From: an uncultured bacterium
GTDB lineage: Bacteria; Planctomycetota; Phycisphaerae; Phycisphaerales; UBA1924
Reading direction: 5' to 3'
DNA length: 42,038 nt
Assembly (NCBI GenBank): GCA_913062615.1
Contig: CAJXXI010000002.1
Location: 1-42,038, forward strand
Part shown: positions 1 to 9,256 of the stretch, one piece after another
Numbering within the stretch: the stretch's first letter is position 1
Layout of the letters: each line of letters opens with the position of its first letter
The notes under the pieces: model-generated
What the model was told of the DNA's origin: nothing
Database searches by the model: none
Seen by the model: the letters and a program-made list of their open reading frames with translations, nothing else
Made by a program: the position numbers and the translations under genes

Positions 1-1404
1 GCCCTTGATGAAAAACAGGAACTCCTCGGTCCCGCCTGCCAGCGCCCCAAACTCGCCGGCGCCGAAAAACGTATAGCCGAGTCCATCCACCGCATCGATC
101 AAACCGAGTCCACCATCCCGCCGATCAAACTCGATGCCGCCCTCAAATGGGCACAGGAAAAAGCAGACCTTCAGTTTGCCCCCCAACAAACCGCCGCCCT
201 CAGTCAGGCATTGCAATCGAAATTCAGCATCATAACCGGAGGCCCCGGCACCGGCAAAACCACCCTCGCCGAGGTCATCGCCAAAGCTACCTCCCGCAGA
301 TTCGTCCGCGAAAACGCCGCATCCGTCGGCGTGAAGCGCATCCGAGAAATCATCGACGACGCCTACCGCATCCTGGGCGACTCGGGCAAACGCACCATCC
401 TCTTCCTCGACGAGATCCACCGCTTTTCCAAATCCCAGCAAGATGTCCTGCTCGCCGATGTCGAACGCGGATTGATCACCCTCATCGGCGCGACCACCGA
501 AAACCCACTCTTCGCGGTCAACGCCGCTCTGATATCACGCTCAACCCTCTTCCGCCTCGAGTCACTCTCCGAAGACGAAACCGTCGAGCTCATCGATAAC
601 GCGATCAATAACCCGCTGGCATTCCCCAATATACACATCACCATCACCGACGACGCCAAACGCGTCTGGGCAATCAAATCCGAAGGCGACGCGAGAAGAG
701 CACTCACCGCGCTCGAAGTCGCGGTTCGCTCAACCCCTGGTTCGTCGATCCAAATCGACAAACAACTCGCCCAAGACTCCATCCAACAGAAGCTCGCCAA
801 CTACGGCTCAGACGGTCACTACGACGCCGCCAGCGCCATGATCAAATCAATCCGAGGCTCCGACCCCGACGCCGCGATCTACTGGATCGCAAGAATGCTC
901 GACGCCGGCGAAGATCCACGCTTTATCTGTAGACGCTTAGCAATCCTCGCAAGTGAAGACATCGGCAATGCTGATCCACGGGCCGTGGTGATTGCGCAGT
1001 CCTGCTGGGACCTCACCGAACGCATCGGCATGCCCGAAGCAAGAATCACCATCGCCCAGTGCGCGACCTATCTGGCGTGTTGTCCAAAATCCAACGCAGC
1101 CTACGCCGCGATCAACGAAGCCCTCGACGATGTCCGCAACAGCCGCGTCCTGCCCGTCCCGATGCACCTACGCGATTCAAACACCTCGCCCCAAGCACAT
1201 TCCGATGGCTCCGGAAAACGCGTACGCGATCTCGAAACCGAAAAATACGAATATTCCCACAACGCCGAATCCCAACTCACCGGCCAAGACTACCTCGGCG
1301 TCGACAAACACTACTACCACCCCAAAGACATCGGCGCCGAACGCATCCTCAAGCAGCACCTCGACGAGGCTCGTCGGCTCAAATCGAAACGAAATAACCC
1401 CTAA
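1..1404 (+). CDS. RecD2-like N-terminal segment fused in frame to RarA/MgsA-type AAA+ ATPase (5' end outside window)
   Basis: Frame 1 is open from base 1 to the stop at 1404. Residues from 1-237 (ALDEKQELLGPACQRPKLAGAEKRIAESIHRI...IPPIKLDAALKWAQEKADLQFAPQQTAALSQALQSKFSIIT) resemble the RecD2 region before motif I. After GGPGTGKTT (238-264) the protein reads as RarA: LAEVIAKATSRRFVRENAASVGVKRIREIIDDA, ILFLDEIHRFSKSQQDVLLADVE, LIGATTENP, EGDARRALTALE, RRLAILASEDIGNADP. The ORF track begins at the internal TTG at 211 only because no earlier start is visible. Confidence 0.8.
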   Translation, partial: ALDEKQELLGPACQRPKLAGAEKRIAESIHRIDQTESTIPPIKLDAALKWAQEKADLQFAPQQTAALSQALQSKFSIITGGPGTGKTTLAEVIAKATSRRFVRENAASVGVKRIREIIDDAYRILGDSGKRTILFLDEIHRFSKSQQDVLLADVERGLITLIGATTENPLFAVNAALISRSTLFRLESLSEDETVELIDNAINNPLAFPNIHITITDDAKRVWAIKSEGDARRALTALEVAVRSTPGSSIQIDKQLAQDSIQQKLANYGSDGHYDAASAMIKSIRGSDPDAAIYWIARMLDAGEDPRFICRRLAILASEDIGNADPRAVVIAQSCWDLTERIGMPEARITIAQCATYLACCPKSNAAYAAINEALDDVRNSRVLPVPMHLRDSNTSPQAHSDGSGKRVRDLETEKYEYSHNAESQLTGQDYLGVDKHYYHPKDIGAERILKQHLDEARRLKSKRNNP

Positions 1405-1708
1405 CCATCGAACTCGATCTCAGAAGCATTTCAGATGGGACTCGATCTCAAACTGGGCCCGCGAACCAGCGAGGACTTCGTTTTTTTCTGATGTAATCAA
1501 GTGCCGTATTGCCGTAGTCATCTTCAATCTTCTGATCACCCCCCCCGCTTCAAGCGCAAAATAACTGCCTGCACACTCTCCTGATTGCCATTACTGTGAT
1601 CCCGTACGGGAAATCAATTGTGAAGAAATATGTTTACAATTACAATAAAATTTATCACAAACCAATACATTGATGTACAATGACATATACAGAGAAAAGG
1701 AATCAAAT

Positions 1709-3709
1709 ATGAAAACCAGCCTCATCTGTTTACTCGCTATATTCTCGGCTTCCTCTTTGACCCTGGCTGACGGAGTTACCTGCCGATCCGGGGATGTACT
1801 TGGTTCATTTGAGACCCAAGGCATATCGCGGGCTGTTGAAGTTGTGGGCACGACAGCCTTTGTACTCGACTCATCCAACCTCCATGTGGTTGATATCTCA
1901 GACCCCCTTGCTCCATCAGTCATTGGCTCGACGGCAATGTCAGGCGTCAATATTGATATGAAGCGGATTGACTCAACCGTGTACATTGCAAATCGCAATA
2001 CGGGTTTGGTGATTGTCGATGTCAGCATCTTGAATAATCCAACAATAATCGGTTTGCTCGACAACCTTGGTCGAACAAAGTTTATTGATGTTGTCGGCAC
2101 GACTGCCTATTTGGCCAATGACACTTCGGAGTTACACATCATTGATGTGTCTACCCCATCGACGCCTGCACTGCTTGGGACCTATACCAGCACCGGAACA
2201 AACCGCGAGGTGGCTGTGGTTGGTTCGAGGGCGTATCTCGCGAGCACGGATATCCACATCATCGATGTCAGCGATCCTGCCCAGCCTGTGTTCTTGGGTT
2301 TGTATGACACCGTTGGGACTGCACTCGATATCTCTGTCATTGACACAACCGCATTCATTGCTGAAAGCTTTGAGGGGCTGTCCATTGTTGACATGAGCGA
2401 TGCGTCATCACCCTCGCTGATCAGCAGATACCCGACCGATGGTTATATCAGTGAACTTTCTGCGGACGGTTCGACTGTATACGCCATCGAGAGCACCAGT
2501 GGCTTGTCAGCTATTGATGTTTCGGATCTCACTTCACCGAGTTTCATCGGGAGTATAAGTCTGCCTACATCGTTTGATTTTTTATCTGTAGGCAATGGAC
2601 TAGCCGCACTGGCAGGTGACTTCAACGGCACAATGCAACTGGTTGATGTTTCCAATCTCGACATCCACGCTCCCGTCGCAAGTTTGATTCCAACCTTTGA
2701 TATGGCGATCAATGTCGCAACAGCAGGCAACTATGCCTATGTCACGGATCGCCAAACGGGACTGCTTGTGTACGATATCACTACACCACTTACACCGATC
2801 CTGATCAGTACGACAAAGATAGATGGATCCGCCTATGACATTGCTGTACAAGACTCTATCGCGTATGTCTGTGGCGGCACTTCAGGGATTCACATCTTTG
2901 ATATCAGCACACCAAGCGCACCATTTTTGATCGGACATAACGACAACTCTGATTTCTCAGAGATTGTTATTGAAGGCCAATATCTCTATGCATTAGGTTT
3001 GCCAAAGATCGGCGTGTTCGATGTCTCTGATCCGACCAATCCGCTGCTCCAAGACACCCATCAGGTAGATGGATACACATCCGAAATGATTGTTCGTGAC
3101 TCGATCATCTACCTCGCCAGCGGCTACACAACGCTGGATATCTTTGACGCCACTGATCCCAAATCCATACAAAGACTCCATAAGGTGAGCATCAACTCTT
3201 ATCCAGAGTTTACCTCAGGGATTGCACTGATGGACAACACCCTCTTTATCAGCACAGATAGCTCTCGCATGCGTGTGTTTGATGTCAGCACCCCGGCGTC
3301 GCCATCCCTTCTTGCGACCTACCCACTCAACTTCAATACTGGAGAAATGGCTGTGGACGGGACTGACCTGATCATGATTGCATCTGGCCTTCAAGTGTAC
3401 GACGCTTCAAACCCGCTGGATTTACAATGGAAGGGCTCGCAACCACTCTTTGGAAGCAAACTCACGCTCGGCGGCTCGCATGCATTTGTCGCATCTGGCA
3501 CCCGAGGGTTCTATGTTGTAGATATCAGCGACTGCGACGACTGCACCGCCGACTTCACCGGCGACGGGACACTAGACTTCTTCGATGTCTCTGCATTCCT
3601 CGGCGCATTCGCTGCACAAGATCCCATCGCCGATTTCAACGACGACGGGGCATGGAACTACTTTGATGTCTCCGCATTCCTCGCAGCTTTCAGTGCCGGG
3701 TGTCCGTAA
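1709..3709 (+). CDS. Secreted LVIVD-repeat (beta-propeller-like) protein with C-terminal GC-type dockerin-like domain
   Basis: ATG at 1709 after AGAGAAAAGG; signal peptide MKTSLICLLAIFSASSLTLA; many repeats of the type L.(I/V)VD(V/I)S(D/T)P..P.L(I/L)G; C-terminus CTADFTGDGTLDFFDVSAFLGAFAAQDPIADFNDDGAWNYFDVSAFLAAFSAGCP. Confidence 0.8.
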   Translation: MKTSLICLLAIFSASSLTLADGVTCRSGDVLGSFETQGISRAVEVVGTTAFVLDSSNLHVVDISDPLAPSVIGSTAMSGVNIDMKRIDSTVYIANRNTGLVIVDVSILNNPTIIGLLDNLGRTKFIDVVGTTAYLANDTSELHIIDVSTPSTPALLGTYTSTGTNREVAVVGSRAYLASTDIHIIDVSDPAQPVFLGLYDTVGTALDISVIDTTAFIAESFEGLSIVDMSDASSPSLISRYPTDGYISELSADGSTVYAIESTSGLSAIDVSDLTSPSFIGSISLPTSFDFLSVGNGLAALAGDFNGTMQLVDVSNLDIHAPVASLIPTFDMAINVATAGNYAYVTDRQTGLLVYDITTPLTPILISTTKIDGSAYDIAVQDSIAYVCGGTSGIHIFDISTPSAPFLIGHNDNSDFSEIVIEGQYLYALGLPKIGVFDVSDPTNPLLQDTHQVDGYTSEMIVRDSIIYLASGYTTLDIFDATDPKSIQRLHKVSINSYPEFTSGIALMDNTLFISTDSSRMRVFDVSTPASPSLLATYPLNFNTGEMAVDGTDLIMIASGLQVYDASNPLDLQWKGSQPLFGSKLTLGGSHAFVASGTRGFYVVDISDCDDCTADFTGDGTLDFFDVSAFLGAFAAQDPIADFNDDGAWNYFDVSAFLAAFSAGCP

Positions 3710-3714
3710 TCAAA

Positions 3715-4749
3715 TCAGTTCAGTTCGTCATAGACCGCACTGATCGCACGCCCACGGATGGACTCGAACCCAAGACCTTCCATGAAATCCCATGTTTTCT
3801 TAGTCGATTCTGACTTGGACACCCCCGTATCAATATCCGTCTGGACATGCTCGATCAGGTTGTTCATGTACTCGAGTTGATCTTGCACGGCTTGCTTGTT
3901 GCCGACCGGGCCGTGCCCGGGGACGACGATCGTGTCATCGTCGCAGAGATCGAGGATAGCCTTGAGCGACTTCGTCCACCCGATCGCGGTGACGCGTGCG
4001 GATGGATCAAAGAACGGGTGCAGCCCAGCGAATACGAGATCGCCGGTGTGGATGATGTTGTCGTTGGCGAAATGGACAACCAGATCGTTGTCGGTGTGCC
4101 CTCTGCCGAAATGGTACATATTGATTTCGGTAGAGCCGAGCGTGAGCGATGCGCCCTCGTCGGGGACACGGTTCTTGGGAGCGATGTCGGCGCGGGTCCA
4201 CGACTCGGCCGCGTCGGCGGCGGCGATGGCGAGCTTGAGCTGTTCGTCGGTACCTTTGTTTCGTTTGATCTGCGCGGGTCCAGCTTTGGCCGACTGCTGG
4301 AACTTTTCAAGCTGATCCTTAATCCGCTCCACCCCCTTCTTATGGGCATACGAATCCGCATGAGGCACAATCAACGCGTTGCCACCGGCATGATCGCCGT
4401 GATGGTGGGTGTTGATGAGCCTGAGATCGAGATGCGCGGGATTGCCCGCGAATGCTTGGGCGTCTTGGAGCAACCCGCCGCCGAGATGAGCAAACTTGGT
4501 GTCGATGAGAAGAACCTGCGTTCCTGAGACCACGACCAGCGAGTTGCCTCCGGTCTTGGCATCGACAAGCGCGTGGAACCCGGGCTTGATCTCATCCCAC
4601 GCGTAGATGAAACTCGGATCATCGTTGGCGAACCCGAATCGGGCGATAGCCGGGGCTGTGAGGGCAGCCGATGCACCTACAGCAGCAAGAATTGCGAGGA
4701 AGTTCCGACGATCAAAATTTCGGTAATCTACGGTTGGTACGGAAGTCAT
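3715..4749 (-). CDS. MBL-fold metallo-hydrolase with Tat signal peptide
   Basis: Tat motif DRRNFLAILAAVGASAAL; metal-binding motif NTHHHGDHAGGN; further metal-ligand contexts GRGHTDNDLVVHF and VVPGHGPVG. Confidence 0.85.
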   Translation of the reverse strand: MTSVPTVDYRNFDRRNFLAILAAVGASAALTAPAIARFGFANDDPSFIYAWDEIKPGFHALVDAKTGGNSLVVVSGTQVLLIDTKFAHLGGGLLQDAQAFAGNPAHLDLRLINTHHHGDHAGGNALIVPHADSYAHKKGVERIKDQLEKFQQSAKAGPAQIKRNKGTDEQLKLAIAAADAAESWTRADIAPKNRVPDEGASLTLGSTEINMYHFGRGHTDNDLVVHFANDNIIHTGDLVFAGLHPFFDPSARVTAIGWTKSLKAILDLCDDDTIVVPGHGPVGNKQAVQDQLEYMNNLIEHVQTDIDTGVSKSESTKKTWDFMEGLGFESIRGRAISAVYDELN

Positions 4750-4920
4750 TGCGTGGTTTCCTGTTTGAATCTGGGCGATTGGGGACTCCTTGAGAAGTGG
4801 AGCATACCAGATCGAGCCCGATTATGCCGACAAATGGGTGCTATGATGGATACCGCGAGTCAACGACTCGCAGCATACAATGAACCAATCACCTCCCCAC
4901 TTCATTCCCCGGATATCACC

Positions 4921-5487
4921 ATGAAAGCAAATGAAATTCGCCCCGGCACCGCTCTTGAACTCAGCGGCAAACTCTTTATCGTCGTCAAAATCGGGCATGT
5001 CAAACCCGGTAAAGGCCCGGCATATATCCAGGCAAAGATGCGAGCGGTCGATGGATCGGGCATGAAGGAACAACGCTTCTCAGGCGCAGAGGTCGTCGAA
5101 GGCACCAGCCTCGACAAACGCGAGATGGAGTTCCTCTACGACGATGGCGAAGGCGGCGGCACCTTCATGGACCTCAAGGACTATGACCAGGTCGAACTCA
5201 AAAAAACCCTCCTCGACGACACACTACTCTACATGGCACCAAACGCAACCTGCACCATTCTCTTTCACGGCGACAGCCCAGTAGCGGTTGAACTCCCCTC
5301 CGCTGTCATCCTGACCATCGCAGATACCGCACCGGGCATCAAGGGCGCTACCGCGACCAACCAGCTCAAAGAAGCCGTCTGTGACACAGGGCTCAAGACC
5401 CGCGTGCCTCCGTTTATTGCAATCGGTGAACTGGTAAAAATCTCGACCGAAGACGGATCCTACATGGCTCGCGTCAAAGAAGATTGA
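4921..5487 (+). CDS. efp: Elongation factor P
   Basis: MKANEIRPGTALELSGKLFIVVKIGHVKPGKGPAYIQAKMR... with C-terminal TGLKTRVPPFIAIGELVKISTEDGSYMARV, typical of EF-P. The track ORF starts at 4573, but the internal ATG at 4921 fits the family. Confidence 0.93.
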   Translation: MKANEIRPGTALELSGKLFIVVKIGHVKPGKGPAYIQAKMRAVDGSGMKEQRFSGAEVVEGTSLDKREMEFLYDDGEGGGTFMDLKDYDQVELKKTLLDDTLLYMAPNATCTILFHGDSPVAVELPSAVILTIADTAPGIKGATATNQLKEAVCDTGLKTRVPPFIAIGELVKISTEDGSYMARVKED

Positions 5488-5522
5488 TTTTCCCTTTCGC
5501 AATCAACTAGGAAGACAAACCA

Positions 5523-6059
5523 ATGACTGACTCGAAGCCCAATCTGATCTTGATTGGGCTTCGTGCGTCTGGGAAGTCAACGCTTGGTGCACTGCTCGCA
5601 GATTCACTCAGCGTTGGCTTTGTCGATTTGGATGATGTGACTTCGGCACTACTCAAAGCTGACGGCGCAGGGGCAGCGATCGCAACGCATGGGATCAACA
5701 CCTTCCGCGATGCAGAAGCCAAGGCACTTGAATCTGTGCTGGCACAATCCAATCAAGTCATCGCCCTCGGCGGCGGCACCCCCACCGCTCCAGGCTGCAC
5801 CGCAATGCTTAAAAACAGCACCAGCCGAGTGATCTATCTCCGCGCGCTACCAACGACCCTGCAAGATCGGCTCAAAGCAACCGACAACACCGATCGCCCG
5901 ACACTCGTGGGCAGCGGTGTGATCGATGAAGTCCAGACCCTGTTCGATCAGCGCGATAACTTGTACCGATCGCTTGCCGAATCGGTCATACATGCCGATG
6001 GGCTCTCGCAAGATTCAGCAATGGCTGCCTTAATCGCGGTTGCGAAGGCCGGGATCTAG
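5523..6059 (+). CDS. aroK: Shikimate kinase
   Basis: P-loop GLRASGKST; VDLDD; FRDAEAKAL; ALGGGTP; DRPTL. Confidence 0.88.
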   Translation: MTDSKPNLILIGLRASGKSTLGALLADSLSVGFVDLDDVTSALLKADGAGAAIATHGINTFRDAEAKALESVLAQSNQVIALGGGTPTAPGCTAMLKNSTSRVIYLRALPTTLQDRLKATDNTDRPTLVGSGVIDEVQTLFDQRDNLYRSLAESVIHADGLSQDSAMAALIAVAKAGI

Positions 6060-6697
6060 CTCGCATCGGCAGCACAAACAGCTGCACAGAACTCGGTTAT
6101 TTTCTGCGGATTCTTTACGCCCGGTTCATCCTCAACGCCGCTCGAAACATCAACCGCGAATGGCCGCAGGGTCTTGATGACCTCGCCGACATTGCTCGCA
6201 TCGAGCCCGCCGGCGATGATGATCTTCTTTGGGTAGTCTTTGATGTGCGGGGCGAGCTTCGACCAATCGAAGGTTTCGCCGGTGCCCCCGGCGGAGCCGT
6301 CGATGAGGATCGCGTCGAGCTCTTCGACCTTGGCCCATCGGGTCAGCTGCGAGTTGATGGTCGCGTCTTCGTATTTGAACGCCTTGATCACGCCGGGCCC
6401 GCAGGCGCTGACAACATCGACTGGCTCTTTGCCGTGGAGTTGCATGGTGTGGGTCGGGCATTCGTATTCGAGCGCACAGAACTCTTCAACATCGAGGTCT
6501 TGCACCACGCCGACCGCGCTGACGAAAGGCGGGAGCGAGAACATAATCCCCGCGGCTTCTTTGGGCTCGATAAAGCGAGGTGTGTCTTTGACGAATACGA
6601 ATCCGATCGCATCGGCCCCGGCGTCTATGGCGGCGTTGGCATCTGTAAGCGAGGTGATGCCGCAGACTTTGATTCGGGTGCGTGTGAGGGTGGTCAT
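6056..6697 (-). CDS. trpF: Phosphoribosylanthranilate isomerase
   Basis: IKVCGITSLTDANAAIDAGADAIGFVF; TMQLHG; LIDGSAGGTGETFDWSKL; IIIAGGLDASNV; VDVSSGVEDEPGVKNPQKI. Confidence 0.93.
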   Translation of the reverse strand: MTTLTRTRIKVCGITSLTDANAAIDAGADAIGFVFVKDTPRFIEPKEAAGIMFSLPPFVSAVGVVQDLDVEEFCALEYECPTHTMQLHGKEPVDVVSACGPGVIKAFKYEDATINSQLTRWAKVEELDAILIDGSAGGTGETFDWSKLAPHIKDYPKKIIIAGGLDASNVGEVIKTLRPFAVDVSSGVEDEPGVKNPQKITEFCAAVCAADAS

Positions 6698-6715
6698 GGG
6701 AGTGTTTCTTTCGTT

Positions 6716-7873
6716 TTAATCGCTCTTTAATGAGCGGATGGCTGCGAGTTCGTTCTCGATAAGTGCTTTGGTTTCTGAATCGGTGATCTTTGACGCAAGT
6801 TCTTCGAGCAGCTCGATCGCCCCGATCGGATCATCAAGATCATGCGCCTGTATACGGGCGAGGAGGATCGTAATGATATTGCGTTCGCTGTCGTTGGGGT
6901 ATGCATCGAGCAACCGAGCGAAGGCATCGGCTGCGTCTTGGCGTTGGTCTGATTGATACAAATGATTCGCGATTTGGTACTGGGCATCGCGGTGCATGGT
7001 CAGGGCTTTGGCGCGATCAGGGAACTTGGCGACCATATCGAGGTACTGACCCGCTGCGTTGTCGAGATCATTGTTCGACACCCGCACCCCGATCTTGGCG
7101 CGTCGCTCGGCGATCTCTGCCGACACAGGATCGAGCTTCTGGTCGGCCTGATACACACCCGCGAGCTTGTGCATCTCGTGGGCGACCCTGAAGTCGGCTC
7201 GGCGTTTTTTCTGCTTGGCGATCGAGAACATGTCGTATTGTTCTTTGGGCAGCAGCTTGGTGATCAAAAGCGTAAAGGACACCACAATACCGAACCCGTA
7301 CCCGCCCAGATGGGCGAGGTTGGCGATGCCGTTGCCTGGGGTGAAGAGCTGTGCACCCAGATCGAGGACGATGAATAGTCCGATGAGCCACCACGCCGGG
7401 ATCATGAATATCCCGATGAAAAAGAAGATCACAAAGCATTTAATCCGGGTGCTGGGGAAAAGGACAAGAAACGCACCCGAAACCGCTGCGATCGCACCAG
7501 AAGCCCCCACCGCGGGATGCATATCGAGCGCGATGTGCGCCAAGCCCGATGCAGCCCCCCCGGCGAGATAAAACAGTATGAACCCAAATCTACCGAATCG
7601 GTCTTCGACCGAAGGGCCAAAGGCAAGTAGGAAGAGCATATTGCCGAAGATGTGCATGTACCCATCGTGAATAAACGCGGATGTGATCGGTTGGTACAGA
7701 TGAAAGTTTGACCTCGAAATCGCTCCAAAGTACCAGATTCGGCTCTCAAGATCAGGATCCGTGTTCGCGAGGATCGCCATTAGAATAAAAACGCCCATAT
7801 TGATCCCAATGAGCACCGGGGTCACCATGGCTTTGCGTTTGGACGGTCGATCTGTTCCCAGCGGAATAAGCAC
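6716..7873 (-). CDS. Rhomboid family intramembrane serine protease with C-terminal TPR-like region
   Basis: Multiple TM segments; catalytic GASGAIAAVSG and NLAHLGGYGFG; HIFGNMLFLLAFG; helical repeat-like C-terminus. Confidence 0.85.
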   Translation of the reverse strand: MLIPLGTDRPSKRKAMVTPVLIGINMGVFILMAILANTDPDLESRIWYFGAISRSNFHLYQPITSAFIHDGYMHIFGNMLFLLAFGPSVEDRFGRFGFILFYLAGGAASGLAHIALDMHPAVGASGAIAAVSGAFLVLFPSTRIKCFVIFFFIGIFMIPAWWLIGLFIVLDLGAQLFTPGNGIANLAHLGGYGFGIVVSFTLLITKLLPKEQYDMFSIAKQKKRRADFRVAHEMHKLAGVYQADQKLDPVSAEIAERRAKIGVRVSNNDLDNAAGQYLDMVAKFPDRAKALTMHRDAQYQIANHLYQSDQRQDAADAFARLLDAYPNDSERNIITILLARIQAHDLDDPIGAIELLEELASKITDSETKALIENELAAIRSLKSD

Positions 7874-8025
7874 GGGCAGATCGTACGCTCAAGATCGCGT
7901 GGCATATCGCCTAAGTAAGTGATGATGCCTATAATCTCGTCCCGTTCTTTGAGCCGATTTTTCATTTTTGACGGGGCTCACTCTCCGCTTTTTCGCCGAA
8001 TATGGGCATATAAAAGGACTGAACC

Positions 8026-9168
8026 ATGAGTACTGCTGAAAAAACATTCTCCAAAGGCCTTGAAGGCGTCATCGCTGCACAGACCGAGATGTCCTTTATC
8101 AATGGTACCGAAGGAATTCTCGAGTATGTCGGCATCGCCATCGGCGATCTGGCTTCGAAGAGCTCATTCGAAGAAACAGTCTTCCTGCTCTGGAACAAGC
8201 GATTGCCAACACAGAGCGAACTCGAAGCATTCACCAAGGATCTTCGTTCGCATTACTCATTGTGCGATGCGATGAAAACCCGCATCACCTCCTGCCCGAT
8301 CGAAGCAGAGCCAATGCATGTGATCCGCACGATGATCAGCTCAATGGCGATGGATGATTCATCACCCAACGAGAACAGCGTCGAGGCTGCTCGTGAGAAA
8401 TCAATGAGGATCTTGGCCAAGACCCCGGCGATTGTTGCGGCGTTTGATCGTCACCGTCGTGGGCTTGAAGCGATTGATGGCGATCCATCACTGAGCTTCG
8501 CCGCCAACTTCTTGTACATGCTCAATGGTGAGAAGCCAACCGATGCGATGATCCGTGCGTTTGATATCTGCATGATCACCCACGCCGATCACGGCTTGAA
8601 CAACTCGACCTTCGCTGCTCGCGTAGTGATTTCGACCCTGTCTGATGTGTACTCCTCGATCACGGCTGCGGTCGGTTCGTTGCGTGGACCATTGCACGGC
8701 GGTGCAAACGAGGGCGTGATGAAGATGCTCAACCAGATCCCATCAGTCGATGCTGCTGAGGATCATGTGATGAACATGATCAAGAACAAAGAGCGGATCA
8801 TGGGCTTTGGGCACCGGGTGTACAAGTCAAAGGATCCTCGCGCCAGCGAGTTGATGACCCTGGCCAAGCAGCTCGCTGAGGACACGGGGAACATCGAGTT
8901 CTACGACAAGTCCAACGCGATCGAACAGGTCATGGAGCGTGAATACGCCGCCAAGGGCATCTATCCAAATGTCGATTTCTACTCGGCGACGACTTATCAC
9001 TGCATCGGGCTCAAGCTCGATCTCTTCACCCCAATGTTCGTGCTCGCACGCATCGCAGGGTGGGCCGGTCATGTCATCGAGCAGCTCGAAGACAACCGCT
9101 TGTTCCGTCCGACGACTGATTATGTTGGCCCGCACGATGCCCCATATGTTTCGATTGATGATCGTTGA
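8026..9168 (+). CDS. gltA: Citrate synthase family protein
   Basis: GLEGVIAAQTEMSFINGTEGILEYVGIAI; FAANFLYML; ITHADHGLNNSTFAARVV; GPLHGGANEGVM; MGFGHRVYKSKDPRA; RPTTDYVG. Confidence 0.9.
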   Translation: MSTAEKTFSKGLEGVIAAQTEMSFINGTEGILEYVGIAIGDLASKSSFEETVFLLWNKRLPTQSELEAFTKDLRSHYSLCDAMKTRITSCPIEAEPMHVIRTMISSMAMDDSSPNENSVEAAREKSMRILAKTPAIVAAFDRHRRGLEAIDGDPSLSFAANFLYMLNGEKPTDAMIRAFDICMITHADHGLNNSTFAARVVISTLSDVYSSITAAVGSLRGPLHGGANEGVMKMLNQIPSVDAAEDHVMNMIKNKERIMGFGHRVYKSKDPRASELMTLAKQLAEDTGNIEFYDKSNAIEQVMEREYAAKGIYPNVDFYSATTYHCIGLKLDLFTPMFVLARIAGWAGHVIEQLEDNRLFRPTTDYVGPHDAPYVSIDDR

Positions 9169-9186
9169 GATTGATTTTATAACTAC

Positions 9187-9218
9187 AAAGCCCCTTGCGA
9201 ATGCATGGGGCTTTTTTT
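9187..9218 (+). terminator. Rho-independent terminator downstream of citrate synthase
   Basis: aaagcccc-ttgcgaatgcat-ggggcttttttt. Confidence 0.85.
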
Positions 9219-9256
9219 ATGGATGGGTGTTGTTTGTTGGGGCGAATCGCGGAGAG

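Noticed and set aside
1454-1490. Possible terminator after the RecD2::RarA ORF (cgaaccagcgaggacttcgtttttttc)
   Set aside because: Only about 4 bp of pairing next to the T run; too weak to call.
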